A DNA stretch of 13,202 nt from Patulibacter sp. (lineage in GTDB: Bacteria; Actinomycetota; Thermoleophilia; Solirubrobacterales; Solirubrobacteraceae): the NCBI GenBank assembly GCA_023268575.1, contig JALRCL010000324.1, forward strand, positions 1 through 13,202, given 5' to 3'. Position numbers and translations under genes: made by a program. Below, piece by piece: positions 12,523 through 13,202 of this stretch (position 1 is the first letter of the stretch; each line of letters opens with the position of its first letter). The notes under the pieces are model-generated. The model was not told the origin of the DNA, did not search any database, and worked only from the letters and a program-made list of their open reading frames with translations.

Positions 12523-13202
12523 TCAGCGCTCGGCGCGCTGGTAGGCGGTGACGACGGCCGAGCCGCCGAGGCCGATGTTGTGCTGCAGGCAGGCCTGGAC
12601 CCCGTCGACCTGGCGCGCGTCGGCGTCGCCGCGCAGCTGCCAGGTGAGCTCGGCGCACTGCGCCAGGCCGGTCGCGCCCAGCGGGTGGCCCTTCGAGATG
12701 AGGCCGCCAGAGGGGTTGACGACCCAGCGGCCGCCGTAGGTCGTCTGCCCGTCGTCGACGAGCTGCGGGCCCTCGCCCTCCGCCGCGAGCCCGAGCGCCT
12801 CGTACAGCAGCAGCTCGTTGGCGGAGAAGCAGTCGTGCAGCTCGATGACCTGGAAGTCCTCCGGGCCCAGCCCCGACTGCTCGTACACCTGGCGCGCGGC
12901 CTGAACGTTCATGTCGTAGCCGATGACGTCGCGCGCCCGGCGGGTCGAGAACGACGAGTCGAAGTCGGTCGTCAGCGCCTGGCCGACGATCTCGACGGCC
13001 CGCTCGGCGAGGCCGTGGCGGTCGACGAACTCCTCGCTCGCGAGGACCGCCGCACCCGAGCCGTCGGAGGTCGGCGAGCACTGGAGCTTCGTCAGCGGCG
13101 CGTAGATCTCCGGCGCGGCCAGGATGTCGTCGAGCGAGTACTCGTCCTGGAACTGCGCGTAGGGGTTGTTCACCGAGTGCCGGTGGTTCTTCTCGCCGAT
13201 CT
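12523..13202 (-). CDS. SCP-x-type thiolase / lipid-transfer acetyl-CoA acetyltransferase, C-terminal part (5' end outside window)
   Basis: The frame is open to the right edge; about 226 C-terminal residues are visible of a family that is usually ~390, so the N-terminal nucleophilic cysteine is outside. Counting from the first whole codon (13200), SDGSGAAV is at 45-52, HDCFS at 122-126, and the thiolase signature NPSGGLISKGHPLGATG at 162-178 with His172 as catalytic base. The end is CLQHNIGLGG (204-213). The HDCF motif and the QHN sequence in place of the usual C-x-G of FadA-type thiolases are hallmarks of the SCP-x/SCP2-thiolase group. That group cleaves 3-oxoacyl-CoA of branched, sterol side-chain or long-chain substrates, releasing acetyl- or propionyl-CoA. 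It leads the SRPBCC-MaoC-SDR cluster and supplies the last step of the pathway those genes prepare. An in-frame GTG at 13173 is internal, not the start. Confidence 0.9.
   Translation of the reverse strand, partial: IGEKNHRHSVNNPYAQFQDEYSLDDILAAPEIYAPLTKLQCSPTSDGSGAAVLASEEFVDRHGLAERAVEIVGQALTTDFDSSFSTRRARDVIGYDMNVQAARQVYEQSGLGPEDFQVIELHDCFSANELLLYEALGLAAEGEGPQLVDDGQTTYGGRWVVNPSGGLISKGHPLGATGLAQCAELTWQLRGDADARQVDGVQACLQHNIGLGGSAVVTAYQRAER

Noticed and set aside
12500..13081. In-frame upstream extension of the SRPBCC gene
   Set aside because: It is antisense-free but in the wrong frame of the thiolase gene; the SRPBCC fold begins at 12499 with its own ribosome binding site.
1..13202. Insertion sequences, prophage, tRNA/rRNA genes, CRISPR arrays
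   Set aside because: No transposase-like frame, no long terminal repeats, no cloverleaf or rRNA sequence and no regular repeat-spacer pattern were seen by eye.

Overview
This is a high-GC actinobacterial segment, with G or C at most third codon positions, many GTG/ATG starts and 4-nt gene overlaps. It carries an Mce lipid-transport operon, a mycobacterial-type dCTP deaminase and a fatty acid/sterol-type beta-oxidation operon. The protein styles fit Thermoleophilia/Solirubrobacterales (Conexibacter, Patulibacter, Solirubrobacter), but this placement is inference from gene style, not from a marker gene.

Layout. (1) Positions 3-599 (+) hold the 3' part of a PfkB-type sugar/nucleoside kinase. 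Its first ~45 residues instead look like a PaaI-type hotdog thioesterase, so the reading frame is a chimera. (2) A 10-bp GC hairpin at 606-630 separates it from the convergent operon. (3) Positions 642-9240 (-) hold six consecutive Mce/MlaD-type substrate-binding proteins, transcribed from 9240 down to 642. All five junctions overlap by exactly 4 nt (GTGA or ATGA). The second protein is a lipoprotein and the other five have an N-terminal membrane anchor. No YrbE permease or ATPase gene is present. (4) Positions 9241-9475 form a divergent regulatory region with a palindrome next to the mce start and a cluster of TTCGTT/AACGAA repeats in an AT-richer patch. (5) Positions 9476-10072 (+) hold dcd. 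(6) Positions 10073-10258 are a non-coding gap with an 11-bp-stem hairpin between convergent genes. (7) From 13202 down to 10259 (-) runs a compact operon: SCP-x-type thiolase (5' end outside the window), SRPBCC lipid-binding-fold protein, double-hotdog MaoC enoyl-CoA hydratase, and HSD17B4-like short-chain dehydrogenase.

How the genes may work together. The Mce proteins would form a periplasm/cell-envelope conduit for a hydrophobic substrate such as a lipid, sterol or fatty acid. The 13202-10259 operon supplies hydration, 3-hydroxyacyl-CoA oxidation and thiolysis. These are the last three beta-oxidation steps, with enzyme types matching the peroxisomal (3R)-specific multifunctional enzyme type 2 plus SCP-x rather than the FadB/FadA route. 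The link between import and degradation is inferred from proximity. dcd is probably an unrelated housekeeping gene lying between the two lipid operons.

The least expected observations are the kinase/thioesterase chimera at the left edge, a pair of cysteines in the C-terminal part of every one of the six Mce proteins, and a D-x-N-G-x-[WY]-x-R motif shared by three of them.
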